Below are positions 19,370 through 29,041 of a stretch of DNA of 31,476 bases, in pieces. Under the pieces are notes generated by a model. That model was not told where the DNA came from. It searched no databases and worked only from the letters and a program-made list of their open reading frames with translations. Position 1 is the stretch's first letter; each line of letters starts with the position of its first letter. This stretch comes from Nemertoderma westbladi (taxonomy: Eukaryota > Xenacoelomorpha > Nemertodermatida > Nemertodermatidae). The stretch covers positions 1 through 31,476 of the forward strand of contig JAUCBJ010004917.1 in the NCBI GenBank assembly GCA_032718475.1. The letters are read 5' to 3'. Made by a program: the position numbers and the translations under genes.

Positions 19370-19741
19370 ATTATGGTCCTGAGTTCGCAAAATGTGATTA
19401 TATAATAATCGACTTTTCTAAAATTCCCCCAATCTGGATAAATCCCGCCTTGATAGTCCCCATCTGAATAACCCACTCCGTTTGCCATTGGGTATTCCCA
19501 TTACCCTGTTACGTAAGTATAGCTAGCTATACATACATTAATCTTTCGTCATAATACATAATTTATTTCCCCTTTTAGGGGAGAGAGTTGGGTTTATTCA
19601 ACAATATCCCCTTGATTATTGCTAAATAGCCTATCAAATAATGACGTCAATACGCTAATCTGATATAAGATTTATACACAAAACCTGCCCATCTGTGTCT
19701 ATTTAGTATTTTATTGCCAACACTACAGTACATACTGTATA

Positions 19742-20666
19742 CACCATGTCCCAGAATATAGTGTCGTAATTCAGTGACACGATCCCCCCCCCCCCCCCCC
19801 CCCCCCCCTAATTTATCTACAAATCTTAATGAGATTGCATGAAATTTGAAACAGAGATAGTTTCACCTCCCGACCACTGACACTGCCAGAAGTTTTATTT
19901 TTTCTTTCAATCTTTAGATACAAGCGTTTAAAAAAGTGTCTCCACGATATTACACCAGTTACACCTCATATCAGTAATTCTTCTTCTACCTTATAGCTGT
20001 TTGTTGGTACCAATGGAAAGCTGGCCCTGAAAGGATTTCAAATATGTAAAACAATTTGAATTTCGTTGTAAAATAGCTAAGATATGGACGTTCAAATGTT
20101 GCATGGTTATGCACCTGCGCGAGGCTATTTTTTTCTATTTAATAAATGCATCATAATCTGGAACATTTTGTTTATTCAAATACGTAGCTGGGCAACAATG
20201 CATTACATCTTTAATCATACTATTACGTAGCTATTCATACATTTAAAAAATGTTCCAGAATATGGTTTATTTATTAAAAGAATAAAATAGCCTCGCGTCG
20301 TTGCAAAACCATGCAACATTTGAACGCTCATATCTCAGCTATTTTTCAACGAAATTCAAATTGTGTTACATATTTGGAATCCTTGCATGGCCAGTTTTCC
20401 ATTGGTACCAACAAACAGCTTTAAGGTATAAAAATAACTGCGGTTTAACTGGTGAAATATTGCTGGAGACACTTTTTTTAAACGCTTGTAGCTAAAGATT
20501 GAAAGCAAAAATAAAAATTCTGGCTCACCCAGTCAGTGGTCGGGAGGTGAAACTATAGCTGTTTCAAATTTCATGCAATCTCATTAAGATTTGTAGAAAA
20601 ATTAGGGGGGGGGGGGGGGGGGGCGGCGTGTCACTGAATTATGACAATATGTTCTGGGACATGGTG
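19742..20666. mobile_element. 925-bp foldback element, Tc1/mariner-like TA target
   Basis: Two arms of about 430 bp (19742-~20175 and ~20247-20666) are imperfect inverted copies. Both outer ends read CACCATGTCCCAGAA going inward and are flanked by TA (19740-19741 and 20667-20668), the target duplication typical of Tc1/mariner elements. Landmarks repeated in both arms include a poly-C/poly-G run, CTACAAATCTTAATGAGATT, TTGGTACCAATGG and CGCGAGGCTATTTT. The ~70-bp centre contains a smaller TACGTAGCT repeat. No transposase is present. Confidence 0.85.
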
Positions 20667-20970
20667 TATTCGAACAATATGTACAGTACAGTATTTTAGT
20701 AATTGGAGTACTGTACACTAAACTGTACACTAAGATCTTTTACTGTACAGTAGCTTAAATCGTAGACAAAATCAAACAATTAAACTGCTGTAGACTTGTC
20801 CCTGTGACGAAACGAATCCCATTACCACATAGTCCAAGATGCGCCAAATTCACGCCAAGCTTTAGTCAGTGAAAGGTCTCGGGACTCAGCATAGTTCATT
20901 AAAAATTCAAATTGGTTGATTCATAAAATATACATTCACTTACTACGTACTTAGGCCTATCAATGCCTAT

Positions 20971-21050
20971 CGAGCTCCGGACAGTGGAAATGAGATCCTT
21001 CCAGGTTTCCCGATTCTCCATACAGTAGTTGTCGCAATTTCGTTTCTCCT
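20971..21050 (-). pseudogene. 3' tail fragment of a LINE
   Basis: The reverse complement reads AGGAGAAACGAAATTGCGAC, then ATGGAGAATCGGGAAACCTG and ATCTCATTTCCACTGTC. This closely matches the 3' end of the LINE at 26820-26890. Only the tail survives. Confidence 0.75.
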
Positions 21051-21768
21051 TAAGAATAAAGTTGCTCAACTTTTACGGCAACTTGAAAGAATTTGCGTTG
21101 GCGAATTAAAGCGGGATAATCAAATTAAATTATCAAAAACTAGATCGTAGATAAAATGACCCACTATTTTAATTTTACAGTCAAACTAGCCAAGTTGCTC
21201 AAAAAGTTGCCGGACAAGTTGCTGGTAAAGTTGCCACGTGTAAACAACCATTAAATTAAGTTGCTCCAAAAAAAGTTGCTAGTTGCCGAGAAAGTTGCTC
21301 TAAAAGTTGCCACGTGTAAACAGGCCTAGTTTGACTGTAAAATAGTGGGTGATTTTATCTTATCTACTAGCTAATTTTCGATAATTTAATTTGATTATCC
21401 CGCTTTAATTCGCCAACGCAAATTCCTTCAAGTTGCCGTAAAAGTTGAGCAACTTTTACAGCAACTTTTTTACGTGTTTACACGGAGCAACTTGATCGGC
21501 AACCTGGGTTGCTCTACAAGTTGCCGAGAAAGTTTCTCTAAAAGTTGCCACGTGTAAACAGGCCTTTAGGCCTGTTTACACGTGGCAACTTTTATAGCAA
21601 TTTTCTCGGCAACTAGCAACTGTTTTTGGAGCAACTTAATTTAATCGCTGTTTACACGTGGCAACTTTACCAGCAACTTTACCAGCAACTTGGCCGGCAA
21701 CTTTTTGAGCAACTTGGCTAGTTTGACTGTAAAATAGTGGGTGATTTTATCTACTACTGTAGCTAGTT
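21051..21768. mobile_element. Composite of GTTGCC-rich inverted-repeat elements
   Basis: Inverted arms at 21051-21190 and 21329-21470 share GCGGGATAATCAAATTAAAT and GCCAACGCAAAT in opposite orientation. A second palindrome centred at 21566-21567 joins two termini tail to tail, each starting GGCCTGTTTACACGTGGCAA. A third copy of the AGTTTGACTGTAAAATAGTG stretch lies at 21720-21740. Best read as two or more MITE copies that inserted into or next to each other. The boundaries of individual copies are uncertain. Confidence 0.65.
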
Positions 21769-21775
21769 TTTGATA

Positions 21776-23260
21776 ATGACTGAGGTCTTTAAAATACCTG
21801 AGTGTTTAAAGCTCATCTATCCCATCATAGTAGACATGTACCGAACAACAAGAGTCACACAAGAAATGAAAACAAATAAGTTGGTGCCAGTTCCCAAGAA
21901 GGGCAACCTAACACTCTATGGTTCTTTTCGGGGAATCTCATTGATCTCGACTGCTGCAAAGCTATACAATAGAATTATATTAAATCGCATCAGGGATCCC
22001 ATTGAGAGACTGCTCCGTGGAAATCAGAATGGGTTCCGTAAAGGTCGTGGGACCATGGAGCCCATTTTGGCACTTAGAAGGATAATTGAAGAGTTATCAA
22101 AAAAGAAAGACATGCATCTGGCTGTTATCTTTGTCGACTTCTTCAAGGCCTTTGATTCAGTCTCTCGCTCACGTATGTTTAGCATACTTTCATTATATGG
22201 GATTCCTGATGAAATTATTGCTGCAATCAGATCAGTATATGATGGTTCGACAACATTTGTGTCTACTGTTGACGGTGACACAGAACCATTTGAAGTGTTA
22301 TGGGGCGTCCTTTAGGGAGACACACTTGCACCATTCTTGTTCATAATTGTGGTTGACTATGTTCTACGCATGTCCTTAGATCATCATAATGATGATGGGG
22401 TGATGATAACTCCACCTACTGGCTCCAGAAGTCGAGGAAATCCTGCCAAGTAACTAACTGATCTAGACTTTGCTAATGACTTAGGAGTACTCTCAGAATA
22501 ACTAGAGGGAGCCCAACGGCTCCTCGGCTCATTAGAACATGCTGCTTCTAGTGTTGGTCTTTTTATTAACCCCAGAAAGACCAAAATGTTGACAGTTAAC
22601 TTTGAAAGTCCTCCGCAAGTCTCTGATCGGATGAGCATAAGCTCAAAGGATGGTATGCTTGAGCATGTGGACGACTTCTGTTACCTGGGATCATGGATCC
22701 GGAAATCAGGTGAGGACCTTCGAATACGTAAGGTAAAGGCATGGGCAGCCTTGAATAGGCTTTCCAGGATTTGGAAGTCACCGAGAATTAATCGGAAACT
22801 TAAGGTCCGATTATTTATAGCAGCAGTAGTTCCAGTACTCCTCTATGGGAGTCCATGCTGGGCTCTAACTGCTGAGGACACCAAATCTCTGGATGGCACA
22901 TTCACAAGAATGCTACGCCGGGTTCATTGTGTCAAGTTCAATGCACACATCTCCAACCAGACACTATATAACTTTGGAGGTATCTCATTGGTTCCCCCAA
23001 GCTTGACACTAGAACAAAATCGCCTCCGCTTTGCAGGACATTGCTTTCGCCGTGAGGACCAGCCAGTGCATAATCTTGTACTTTGGCAGCCTCATGAAGT
23101 AAATAATCATGGTGGACAGCCCATGACTTTCTTGAGACGCATCTTAAAGGACACAGGCCTTGAAGATGTGAATGATCTAGCAAATGTCATGGGTGATAGG
23201 GAGTTGTGGCGGCGCAATTATGTCGACAAGCCGTCACAGCATTCTTATAAATGCAGCTGC
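21776..23260 (+). pseudogene. LINE reverse transcriptase, fragment with three stops
   Basis: One reading frame covers most of a non-LTR retrotransposon reverse transcriptase and its C-terminal part: NQNGFRKGRGT, VIFVDFFKAFDS, a GVL-x-GDTLAP motif, the catalytic box, then KVKAWAALNRLSRIW, LLYGSPCWALT, RLRFAGHCFRRED and a WRRNYV tail. The frame keeps phase throughout but has in-frame stops at about 22313 (the Gln of GVLQGD), 22451 and 22499. The catalytic FADD box reads FAND, losing one metal-binding Asp. The 5' part (endonuclease) is missing. It is dead, but from a family related to the two LINE pieces that follow. Confidence 0.88.
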
Positions 23261-23375
23261 AATGCAGCATGCCGATCCTAGTAGTAGTTGTACTCGGGAG
23301 TCATTTCAAGAGGGAGTTATCTCAGCCCTGTACACCGGTCGTCCAAGGCTACACTTTAGGCTACACTATGGTCGT

Positions 23376-24465
23376 CTTGTGTAGCAACCATCAATTCGTT
23401 ATTCACGTGATTTCGTCAGAGTCCAGGTCTCATCCCCGTATAAAAGTACACTTTCCACTTTAAATAACTTAGTCTTCAGGTGCCTAGAGAGATCTGATTT
23501 CCAGATTGTATCCATTTTTGATAGAGCTACCCATGCCTTTGCTTTCCTAACTTCTATGTCCTTTTTGCTACTCTCTATCCATGATCCAAGGTACTGGAAG
23601 TCGACAACCTTCCTTAGTTAAATATTATCAATTGTTGTTAAGTTTCCATCATCTTTAAAATTGAAAAGTCCTGAATTCGTTCTTGGTAGCATTTATATGC
23701 AATCCAAACTCTTTAGCAGCCCTCTCCACTTTATTCAGTATAGGCTGTGCATCTGCTAGCGTATTTGAGAACCGGGCGATGTCATCCGCAAAGTCGATGT
23801 CTGTGACTGTAGGTGCCGGATATCAACTACTTATGCGTTCTTGTAGTGTGATTCACCCTTTTGTAGGCGTCCTCATTGCGTAATCCTTTACAATTACAAA
23901 TAGTAATGGTGCTAATGTGTCACCTTGCAGTACGCCAGACAGGATTGATAAGAACTCAGTTTCATAATCTGGTGGGAGTACCTGAGCTGTGTCACAATAT
24001 AAATATCCAATGCCAGCGACAATTACTTCTGGTATTCCATAAGCTCTTAGGATTTCAAGCATTTTACCTCTATGGACGGAGCCGAATGCCTTCTTGAAGT
24101 CCACAAAAGTCATGACTGCGGGGAGATTCTTTGACTTAATGCCTTCAACCAGCCTCCGGAGCGCTAGTATCTGAGATATTGTTGATCTATTTGGTCGAAA
24201 TCCGTTTTGGCTCTTATGCAGTAGTTTCTCTATGTGAGGCCTAATTCTATATAGAATCATTTCATTGTATATTTTGGCAGCTACCATAAGCAGACAGATC
24301 CCACGATAGTATGTTGGTACACCGAGGTCTCCTTTCTTGGGGACAGACTTTAGTTGACTTTTAGTCCAAATTGGTGGTGGCTTTTCCCTTTTCAGCATCC
24401 GGGGCAATGGTATGTTCAGTACTCCTATTTTCCATACCTTTGCAGGTGGTCTCCCTTCTGTGAAT
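23376..24465 (-). pseudogene. LINE reverse transcriptase, inverted fragment
   Basis: The minus strand encodes the middle of a reverse transcriptase: KPPPIWTKSQLK, PKKGDLGVPTYYRGICLL, SQNGFRPNRSTISQILALRR, FVDFKKAFGSVHRG, GVLQGDTLAPLLFV. After a frameshift come a FADDIA box, then KAKAWVALSKMDTIW and ETWTL. It is closely related to the fragment at 25485-26600 in opposite orientation and stops abruptly at 23376 within the ATGGTTGCTACACAAGAC stretch. The endonuclease and the 3' end are absent. Confidence 0.85.
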
Positions 24466-24575
24466 GAGGTCACCACCTGGACGTCATTGTCGACTTCACA
24501 AAGGTGTGCCAAGTGCCAAACGATAGTTTAAATAATATGAAACCAATCATTCACTCAAAAACACCAATAATAAAT
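24466..24575 (+). repeat. SINE-tail-like fragment
   Basis: It shares CCTGGACGTCATTGT, TAATAATATGAAA, TTCACTCAAAAA and AATAATAAATTATA in order with the SINE-like sequence at 27402-27490. It sits exactly between the two head-to-head LINE fragments. The promoter B-box part is mostly missing. Confidence 0.6.
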
Positions 24576-24603
24576 TATAAAAAAATTCCGTTCGGATTTC
24601 TAT

Positions 24604-26905
24604 ATTATGGCTGTATAACTCTCTTTCAATACCCTAATGGAACCAAAGCACAACTGGATTACATCCTTATAAACAAAAAGTGGAGAAACAGCATGATCAA
24701 CTGCGAGGCATACAGCTCGTTCAACCTAATTGGTTCGGACCACAGAATAAATTGTGACTGCAGAGATCAGACTTAGTTTGAGAGCCAGCAAACCCAGGAC
24801 AAGCAAGCAAATCAACTATGACTGGGAGAAACTCAGAACTGACAATGCTGTAAAGGATGCTTACACAGTGGAAGTTCAAAACCGCTTTGAAGCACTTCAG
24901 TCAATGGATGAAGACCAGTCCACCGATTCAATGTATCAGAATATAATAACAGCCCACAAGGAATCAGCTAAGAGGCATATCCCCCAGAAACCCAAACGAA
25001 AACAGTATGTGCCATGGCAAAACTCTGAGGTTAGTTGTAAGAGAGAAGATCTTAAGATAGCCTACAAAGTTAAAACAGAACAACCAACAACCGAAAACAT
25101 TAACAAGGTTGAGAAAGCTAAGGACGATCTTAAATTGGCCTACAACATCGGCCAGGAAAAGTACATACAGGGTAAAATTGAAGCAATTACAACTGCTCAC
25201 ATACAGCAACAATCAAGACTTACCTGGCGAACTGTAAACGAGGTATCTGGTCGGAAAAGTTGTGCAAAGGGGACAAAGCCGATAGTCCTGAAGAACATGT
25301 TGGGAAGTGGAAAAATCACTTCAGCAACTTGCTTGGGCAGCCACCAAACATCGAGGTCAGCCCTACAAGGAAAATATATGACAATACACTACCTATAGAA
25401 ACAGGGGACTTCACACCTGCCGAACTCCAAAGAAGCATTAAAAGCATGTCCAATAATAAAGCGAGTGGATTGGATGAAATCCCAGCGGAGGTATGGAAAA
25501 CCGGAGTGCTAAACAGACCATTATTGATTGTTTGCAACCGGATGTTAAAGGGGAAAAGCCACCACCAATTTGGACTAAAGGTCAACTAAAGCCTCTCCCC
25601 AAGAAAGGAGACCTCGGCATACCAACAAACTATCGTGGGATCTGTCTGCTTGTGGTAGCTGCCAAAATATACAATAAAACGATTCTATATAGGATTAGGC
25701 CTCACATAGAGAAACTACTGCGTAAGAGCCAAAACGGATTTCGATCAAGTAGATCGACAATAGCTCAGATACTTGCATTACGGAGACTGATTGAAGGAAT
25801 TAAATAAAAAAACTCCCCGCAGTCATGAATTTTGTGGACTTCAAAAAGGCATTCGACTCCATCCATAGAGGTAAATTGCTTGAAATCCTAAGAGCTTATG
25901 GAATACCAGAAGTAATTGTTGCTGGCATTGGATTGTTATATTGTGACACAGAAGCGCAGGTACTCTCACCAGATGGTAAAACTGAGTTTTTCTCAATCCT
26001 GGCTGGCGTACTGCAAGGTGACACATTAGCACCATTACTATTTGTAATTGTGCTGGATTACGCAATGAGGACGGCCACAAAGGGTGAAGATGTGGGATTT
26101 ACACTTCAAGAACGCAGAAGTAGTGGATATCCGGCAACTACAGTCACAGACACCGACTTTGCGGATGACATCGCCCTGCTCTCTAATACCCTAGCAGATG
26201 CACAGCTTCTACTAAATAAAGTGGAGAGGGCTGCTAAGGAGGTTGGATTGCATATAAATGCCACCAAGACCGAATTCATGACCTTTAATGTTGATGGAAA
26301 CTTGACAACCATTGATAATAATCAACTAAGGAAGGTCGACGTACCTTCCAGTACCTTGGATCATGGATAGAGAGTAGCAAAAAGGACATAGAAGTTAGGA
26401 AAGCAAAGGCTTGGGTAGCTCTATCAAAAATGGATACCATCTGGAAATCAGATCTCTCTAGGCACCTGAAGACTAAGTTCTTTCGAGCCACAGTGGAAAG
26501 TGTATTTTTATGCGGGGGTGAGACCTGGACACTGACTAAATCACTTGAACAACGAATTGATGGTTGCTACACAAGACTACTAAGGGCAGCCCTAAACATC
26601 AGCTGGAGACAACACATGACAAACGCCGAGCTTTATGGTACAATACCACCTGTATCAACCACCCTCCGTGAACGCAGATTAAGATTCAGTGGGCACTGCT
26701 GGCGAAGTAAAGACGAGGTAATACCAGATCTACTTTTCTGGTAACCAACTCATGGAAAGCGTAGTCGTGGACGACCTGCCATAACATATATAGATCAACT
26801 TGAAAGGGATACTGAACTTGGGAGAAACGAAATTGCGACAACTATGGAGAATCGGGAAGCCTGGAAGGATCTCATTTCCACTGTCGGAGTTCGCTCGACC
26901 TAGTA
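24604..26905 (+). pseudogene. LINE, 5'-truncated, endonuclease end to 3' tail
   Basis: The fragment begins in the C-terminal part of an APE-type endonuclease (AQLDYILINKKWRN, then IGSDHR), followed by a linker and the reverse transcriptase: NNKASGLDEIPAEVW, YRGICLLVVAAKIYN, SQNGFRSSRSTI, FVDFKKAFDSIHRG, GVLQGDTLAPLLF and an intact FADDIALLS box. The C-terminal half follows (FLCGGETWTLTKS, RLRFSGHCWRSKDE) and a tail ending CTAGTAGTAGTAGTA near 26915. The coding sequence shifts frame at least five times (near 24760, 25300, 25500, 25810 and 26340), so no protein is made. It is the most complete LINE copy here. The LINE clade was not determined. Confidence 0.88.
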
Positions 26906-27151
26906 GTAGTAGTATAATTCTCTCTTGCCATAATTTTTAGTTAGAGTATATTATTAATCATAGTGGCCGTGATGGTTCATACTGTAGTTAATATGCACAA
27001 CATTTTCATTGCAGCGAGTCGAGTGGGTAATGACGGTTAAAGTACATTAAGATTGAGCACAGTGGCAGCAGATTATGGTATTGTCAGATGGGAGGCCATG
27101 AGTATGGCATACATGAAGGGATAAATTGCGGACATATAAGGTAATGCAGGA

Positions 27152-27222
27152 GCCTCTGTGGTGTAGTGGTTAGCATACCTGAACGTTTATCGGGAGAAGC
27201 AGGTTCAATCCCCGCTGATGGC
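27152..27222 (+). pseudogene. tRNA-like sequence (tRNA pseudogene or SINE head)
   Basis: An A-box-like TGGTGTAGTGG and a B-box-like GGTTCAATCCC are spaced as in a tRNA. A 5-bp anticodon stem can form (CCTGA/TCGGG) with loop ACGTTTA, giving a GTT triplet. The acceptor stem has at least two mismatches, the T stem one, and position 33 is C instead of T. A functional tRNA is therefore unlikely. Confidence 0.6.
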
Positions 27223-27337
27223 GAATTCATTTTTTCAGCTCCATTTGCTATAGAGTTGGATCATCCTAAGTCCTGTTTAAATTACTTAATAATATAAGGT
27301 AATATTTCGGTATTATTTCCAGGTCTACCTTTTACCT

Positions 27338-27490
27338 GTGCCACTAGCTGTATGGATAGAGCGTCAAACTTCCATCCTGGTGGTCACCAGTTCGATCCCA
27401 CCTGGACGTCATTGTATAAAGCACTGCCCAAAGAAGTTATAATAATATGAAAAAACTCTTCACTCAAAAAAGCCATTAATAAATTATATC
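27338..27490 (+). mobile_element. tRNA-derived SINE-like sequence
   Basis: It starts with a TAGCTGTATGGATAGAGCG stretch (A-box-like) and has AGTTCGATCCC (B-box-like) 40 bases on. The tail contains CCTGGACGTCATTGT, AATAATATGAAA and TTCACTCAAAAA and recurs at 24466-24575. The head folds poorly as a tRNA, as expected of a SINE. Confidence 0.6.
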
Positions 27491-27513
27491 CCATTATAAA
27501 ATATGGGATAATT

Positions 27514-27575
27514 GGACGGATCCATCATGGATGTTGGCCGGATCCATCATGGAAGTTGGACGGATCCATCATAGA
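27514..27575. repeat. Three ~23-bp direct repeats
   Basis: Three consecutive copies of GGACGGATCCATCATGGA-type sequence separated by TGTT or AGTT, with single-base changes. It is followed by a TTTG microsatellite at 27593-27622. Confidence 0.8.
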
Positions 27576-27716
27576 TGTCCTTATTTCTCAAGCTTGTTTG
27601 TGTTTGTTTGTTTGTTTGTTTGTACACACAACTTCGTGCACTTAATGTTGATGGAATTGAATGAATTCCAATCCAATCCAGATGATAAGTTCATTATCGG
27701 ACCTAGTTGTGTTAAT

Positions 27717-28151
27717 CTTGCATACACAATCGTGCATCTTGCATACACAACCGTGCATCTTGCATACACAATCGTGCATCTTGCATACACAACCGTACAT
27801 CTTGCATACACAATCGTGCATCTTGCATACACAACCGTGCATCTTGCATACACAATCGTGCATCTTGCATACACAACCGTGCATCTTGCATACACAATCG
27901 TGCATCTTGCATACACAACCGCGCATCTTGCATACACAATCATGCATCTTGCATACACAACCGTGCATCTTGCATACACAATCGTGCATCTTGCATACAC
28001 AATCGTGCATCTTGCATACACAATCGTGCATCTTGCATACACAATCGTGCATCTTGCATCTTGCATACACAATCGTGCATCTTGCATACACAATCGTGCA
28101 CCTTGCATACACAATCGTGCATCTTGCATACACAATCGTGCATCTTGCATG
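27717..28151. repeat. 21-bp minisatellite with alternating 42-bp order
   Basis: About 20 copies of a unit containing CTTGCATACACAATCGTGCA. In the first two thirds, units with ACAATCG and ACAACCG alternate, giving a 42-bp higher-order period, while the last third is only the ATCG type. A partial unit (CTTGCAT) is inserted near 28053. The array ends in the palindrome CTTGCATGCAAG. The unit length is a multiple of three and has no stop in most frames, so at least five of six frames stay open. These are not genes. Confidence 0.93.
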
Positions 28152-28383
28152 CAAGATTTTGGTTGCTAGGGACCTGTTAGTTGCCTAGCAACAGTGAAAA
28201 TAATTCTAGAATGACCGATCATAATCGTAGAATTCACTCAATCAAAATTTTGTCGACACCCCATAGCGAACATCTATTGGACATGCTTTCTGCAACATTT
28301 CGCTGTATTTCGTTCAGAATTGCGGAAGATACATTTCTTCTAAACATTGTTTTTTAACATACAATATATACTACTATTTTATA

Positions 28384-28535
28384 CTTCGACCAATGTTTCG
28401 TTTTTCGTTATTAGGCTGCCTTGCATAGGCGCGTAAATTATTATTGTACAGACGGTACTTCGCCCAATGTGTCGTTTTGCGTTTTTCGTTATTAGGCTGC
28501 CCTGCCCTGCATAGACGCGTATATTATTACAACAA
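28384..28535. repeat. 74-bp imperfect tandem duplication
   Basis: Two units start with CTTCGACCAATG (28384) and CTTCGCCCAATG (28458) and share TTTTTCGTTATTAGGCTGCC and ATTATTA. Small insertions separate them. No coding meaning is seen, and the stretch 28540-29040 holds nothing else I recognise. Confidence 0.75.
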
Positions 28536-29041
28536 TATTGTTGGTAGCAATGGATCCGTCCATTTTGCCAGCTCTCGGCTGGCAAGCTTGTATTATTACA
28601 GTATTATCGGCAACAACGATTTAAACAATTCATTGTTGCAGCTATGCTCAATCTTACTGTACTTCTATGTTTCCATTATGCAGGCGGCATTTTGAATGTG
28701 GGAATTTTGAAATAAAACAGCGAGCAAACTTGCTGCAAAATATCTCTATTATTATTATTTTTATTTACACGCCAATTTTTACTAATTTGTGAAACAAAAC
28801 CACCTGAATTAATACACTGCAGTACAACAGGACACGTACGTCGAGTACGTACAGGGTACAGGTACGATTTACTTTTGTGTGAGTTTTCTACAACTACGGT
28901 ATGTGTAAATAGTTCGCTTGCCAGCTGTTTTTTTTTAAATGGAATAATCGTAGCTCAAATAGGCCTACAGCACATTATGAACAGAATAAATTATGAACAG
29001 TAAAAAGGATTGTACTGTTGGTTAATGTTTTTTCGCTCCAA

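Noticed and set aside
19189-19488. 99-codon minus-strand frame beside the BEL element
   Set aside because: It crosses the proposed LTR end, has no recognisable motif and is short enough to be chance.
27152-27222. Functional tRNA-Asn(GTT)
   Set aside because: Acceptor and T-stem mismatches and C at position 33 argue against function; kept as a tRNA-like pseudogene.
27531-28188. Open frames of 170-212 codons on both strands
   Set aside because: They are produced by the 21-bp minisatellite, whose unit length is a multiple of three and lacks stops; no frame has coding character outside the array.
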